Source of the DNA: Hybos culiciformis
Lineage: Eukaryota > Arthropoda > Insecta > Diptera > Hybotidae
Length of the DNA stretch: 64,000 bases
NCBI GenBank assembly: GCA_964007475.1
Contig: OZ023273.1
Span: forward strand, 17,125,922 to 17,189,921
Reading direction: 5' to 3'
Under the pieces are notes generated by a model. That model ran no database searches. It was given only the letters and a program-made list of their open reading frames with translations, and had not been told where the DNA came from. Shown here piece after piece: positions 61,831 through 64,000 of this stretch. Each line of letters opens with the position of its first letter. Within the stretch, counting starts at the first letter, position 1. The translations under genes were made by a program, and so were the position numbers.

Positions 61831-64000
61831 TGTTTGAAAATGGTGCAAAAAAGTTCAAAAAGTTTTTCAGCATCGAAATTAGTCGACCAAATGTCAGCCT
61901 AAAACCATTTACGTCACTCACCGCTATATTACGGCCGCTATATAACGGCACCATTTTCCTAGGAAACCATAGCTTTACACACACAACTTTATTTTTAATA
62001 TATACAGAAGGTAGATTTTTTATACAATTTCTATATGCACGTTAAATTATATCTTTCTCCAAAAAATCTAAATATGTTATCTTCACAGTTCACAGCATGA
62101 ACTAGTTCCAAAATTAACTAAATTTATTTTCCTAATATCCAATTTTAGAAAAATAGCTAAATGCATTAATTTTGAAATTGATTTGTGTTTTAATCAGTCT
62201 GTGCTATAAAATGCTAATAAGAATTCATTGTATTGGGATATCAAATAATTCAGAGAAATAATTTGCTGATAAATAAATTTTCATATCAAAATATACTTAC
62301 ATATAAAACAAATATTTCAAATAGGAAAAAGCTTCCCAATTTTCCACATTACTTCACATGATCTCGTGATTAAAAGCAGAAAATCATTTTAATTTTCATA
62401 GAAATCTTTTTTTTTTTTATATGTATGTATGCATGTGGATAAAAATAAAAGAAATTAGGGTATAACTATTTAGCATAAATATATATAATATGAAAACCAA
62501 ATAAAAACCGAAAATAAATTTATTTTAGTAGAACTTAACTGAAGGGTCATTAATTATCGTCTTAATTTTTATTTAATTTCATTAGTACGGCTTTTAGTTC
62601 TATATTATAAATTAAATTTGTATACAAATGTGCTTAAATTAAGGTCAAGTTGTCCAAAATTTAAGTGAAATAAGTAGTCACAAGAGACTATACATATTTA
62701 ATTGAGTATTAATGCATTGCATGTATTCTTTGAATAATAATAAAGTAAATTCAATAATTTCGAACAATAATATAACTCACACAACAATATTTTATTGTTA
62801 AAATACATTGGTTTTTTAACAAAATACTTGTAAATAGAATATGTTTGCTTTCTATCGCAGTGTTTGACTCTGGTCCGTGGTCCAGTACAATTTTTCATTG
62901 AAATAAAATAAATAGCTTTACAAAAGTCACCACCTCAGCTTATAATCCTACATAAAAGTATAAAATATTATTGTTTTAGAATTTCTTCTCTGGTTCTAAT
63001 AAAGTCAAGTTCATAAAAGGATTTGTGAAAATGTAAAAAATTTGCAAACATAATTTAGAATTTTGAAGCAACAAAACTTTGTATAATTACATAGTTCAAA
63101 AAAAAGTTCATACAAACAAAACGTTTAATACTTTGTGGTTAACGTTTTTCAGCAAGTTTTAAAAGCGATTATATGCATAGATTGAAAAACTTCCATACTT
63201 ATATGCTTTTTCAAATAACTAACTACGATTTTCTAAAACTATTTAGAATTTTCAGATAATTTATCCTCAAATAAAATGAATGCATATACTTTATGTACGC
63301 CGAAAGTTAAACATAAAAAATATAACATAATGTTTGTGCATAACATTGAGTTTTTATAGTTCAAAAAAATGTTTTTTTTCAAATATTAAAATATTCTATT
63401 TGCATATTATATATATAAACTTTAAGCTTTAATATAAAATGCAAAACATAACGTGTATCCTTTGTAGATATTTTCAAACAAAGAAACTAACTTAACATTA
63501 TTTTGATTTTATCAAATGAAGAAATTTATTTTTCTGTCACACATCATTCAGAATTCAATTTTTTAATTTCGCTGACATAATAATGTAAATTCTCATTTTT
63601 ATTAAATAAAAAAAAAAAAAAAATGGTTGGTTCTTTTTATATAATGTCCATTCCATTATGGAAATAAACTTAATTTGAAAAATTTAAAATAAGAATGGGT
63701 ATCATTTTTCATAATGTGGCGTTTATGTAATCTATTCACATCACAATTATTATTTGTGTTACTTGTTTGGATTTGGAGAATATTTGAGTTATTTTTTATT
63801 CACATAATAGTATTCCGTGGATTTTTTTTAATGCAAGGGAATTAAGTTTATTTATACTTTTTTTTTTAAGTTTTTCAATATAATTAAAAATTTATCGAGA
63901 AAAATTGTTTGGATAAAATTTTACTTTTATCTATGATCTGAAATATATATAAAATTTTTTTGAAAATTTATATTTATGAAAAATAATACGTAAATGTGTA
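61831..64000. other. Right-hand flank, no gene supported
   Basis: A segment at 61830-62045 has a less AT-rich composition and short open frames on both strands, but neither resembles a known protein. A possible hAT terminus, CAGTGTTTGACTCTGG, is at 62858 without a partner. The rest is AT-rich, with an A-run at about 63608-63623. Confidence 0.35.

Noticed and set aside
61830..62045. A 71-codon + strand frame (MFENGAKKFKKFFSIEI...) next to the coiled-coil gene start
   Set aside because: The opposite strand is also open, no family is recognised and there is no splice or poly(A) support. It is better treated as upstream flanking sequence.
62858..62885. hAT-like left end CAGTGTTTGACTCTGGTCCG
   Set aside because: No partner end or target duplication is visible before the window ends.

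Overview
This is a strongly AT-rich, gene-sparse piece of a eukaryotic nuclear genome, most likely an insect. Three things point that way. Two genes have GT...AG introns. One of them encodes a secreted cysteine-rich protein of the DUF4773 type, a family I know from insects. The repeat content (a Jockey-like LINE, several hAT-type elements, other terminal-inverted-repeat elements) is also typical of insects. I see no operons, ribosome binding sites or bacterial features. The order or species cannot be fixed from the sequence alone.

Layout. 1-192 is the terminal coding exon of a + strand gene that runs off the left edge. About 2.2-6.0 kb is a repeat cluster: a region rich in TTTTCCGG words, a near-perfect inverted repeat of about 106 bp, a hAT element with a perfect 8-bp target duplication and a decayed transposase fragment, and a 945-bp fold-back element with a perfect 9-bp target duplication. 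7391-8252 is a minisatellite with a 144-bp higher-order unit. From 8.3 to 31 kb I find no convincing genes, only AT-rich sequence, small tandem duplications and two small MITE-like elements. 31301-31973 is a second hAT-type non-autonomous element with a perfect 8-bp duplication. 34638-37497 is a 5'-truncated Jockey-like LINE on the minus strand, with a poly(A) tail and a perfect 15-bp target duplication. 37.6-43.8 kb holds two further terminal-inverted-repeat elements and a short coding-like remnant.

Genes on the right. A four-exon minus-strand gene (46868-49088) gives a 221-residue secreted DUF4773-type protein. A nine-exon minus-strand gene (57455-61535) gives a 484-residue coiled-coil-rich protein that I cannot name. 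Every junction in both models has GT/AG ends and compatible phase. The two genes share a strand but are 8 kb apart and show no sign of a shared function.

The clearest newly reconstructed structures are the four transposons with exact boundaries (3767-4367, 5046-5990, 31301-31973, 34638-37497) and the two spliced gene models. I found no unknown multi-gene system. The least explained items are the GC-rich fold-back element, the two inverted-repeat elements without target duplications, and the coding-like remnant at 38.0-38.3 kb.
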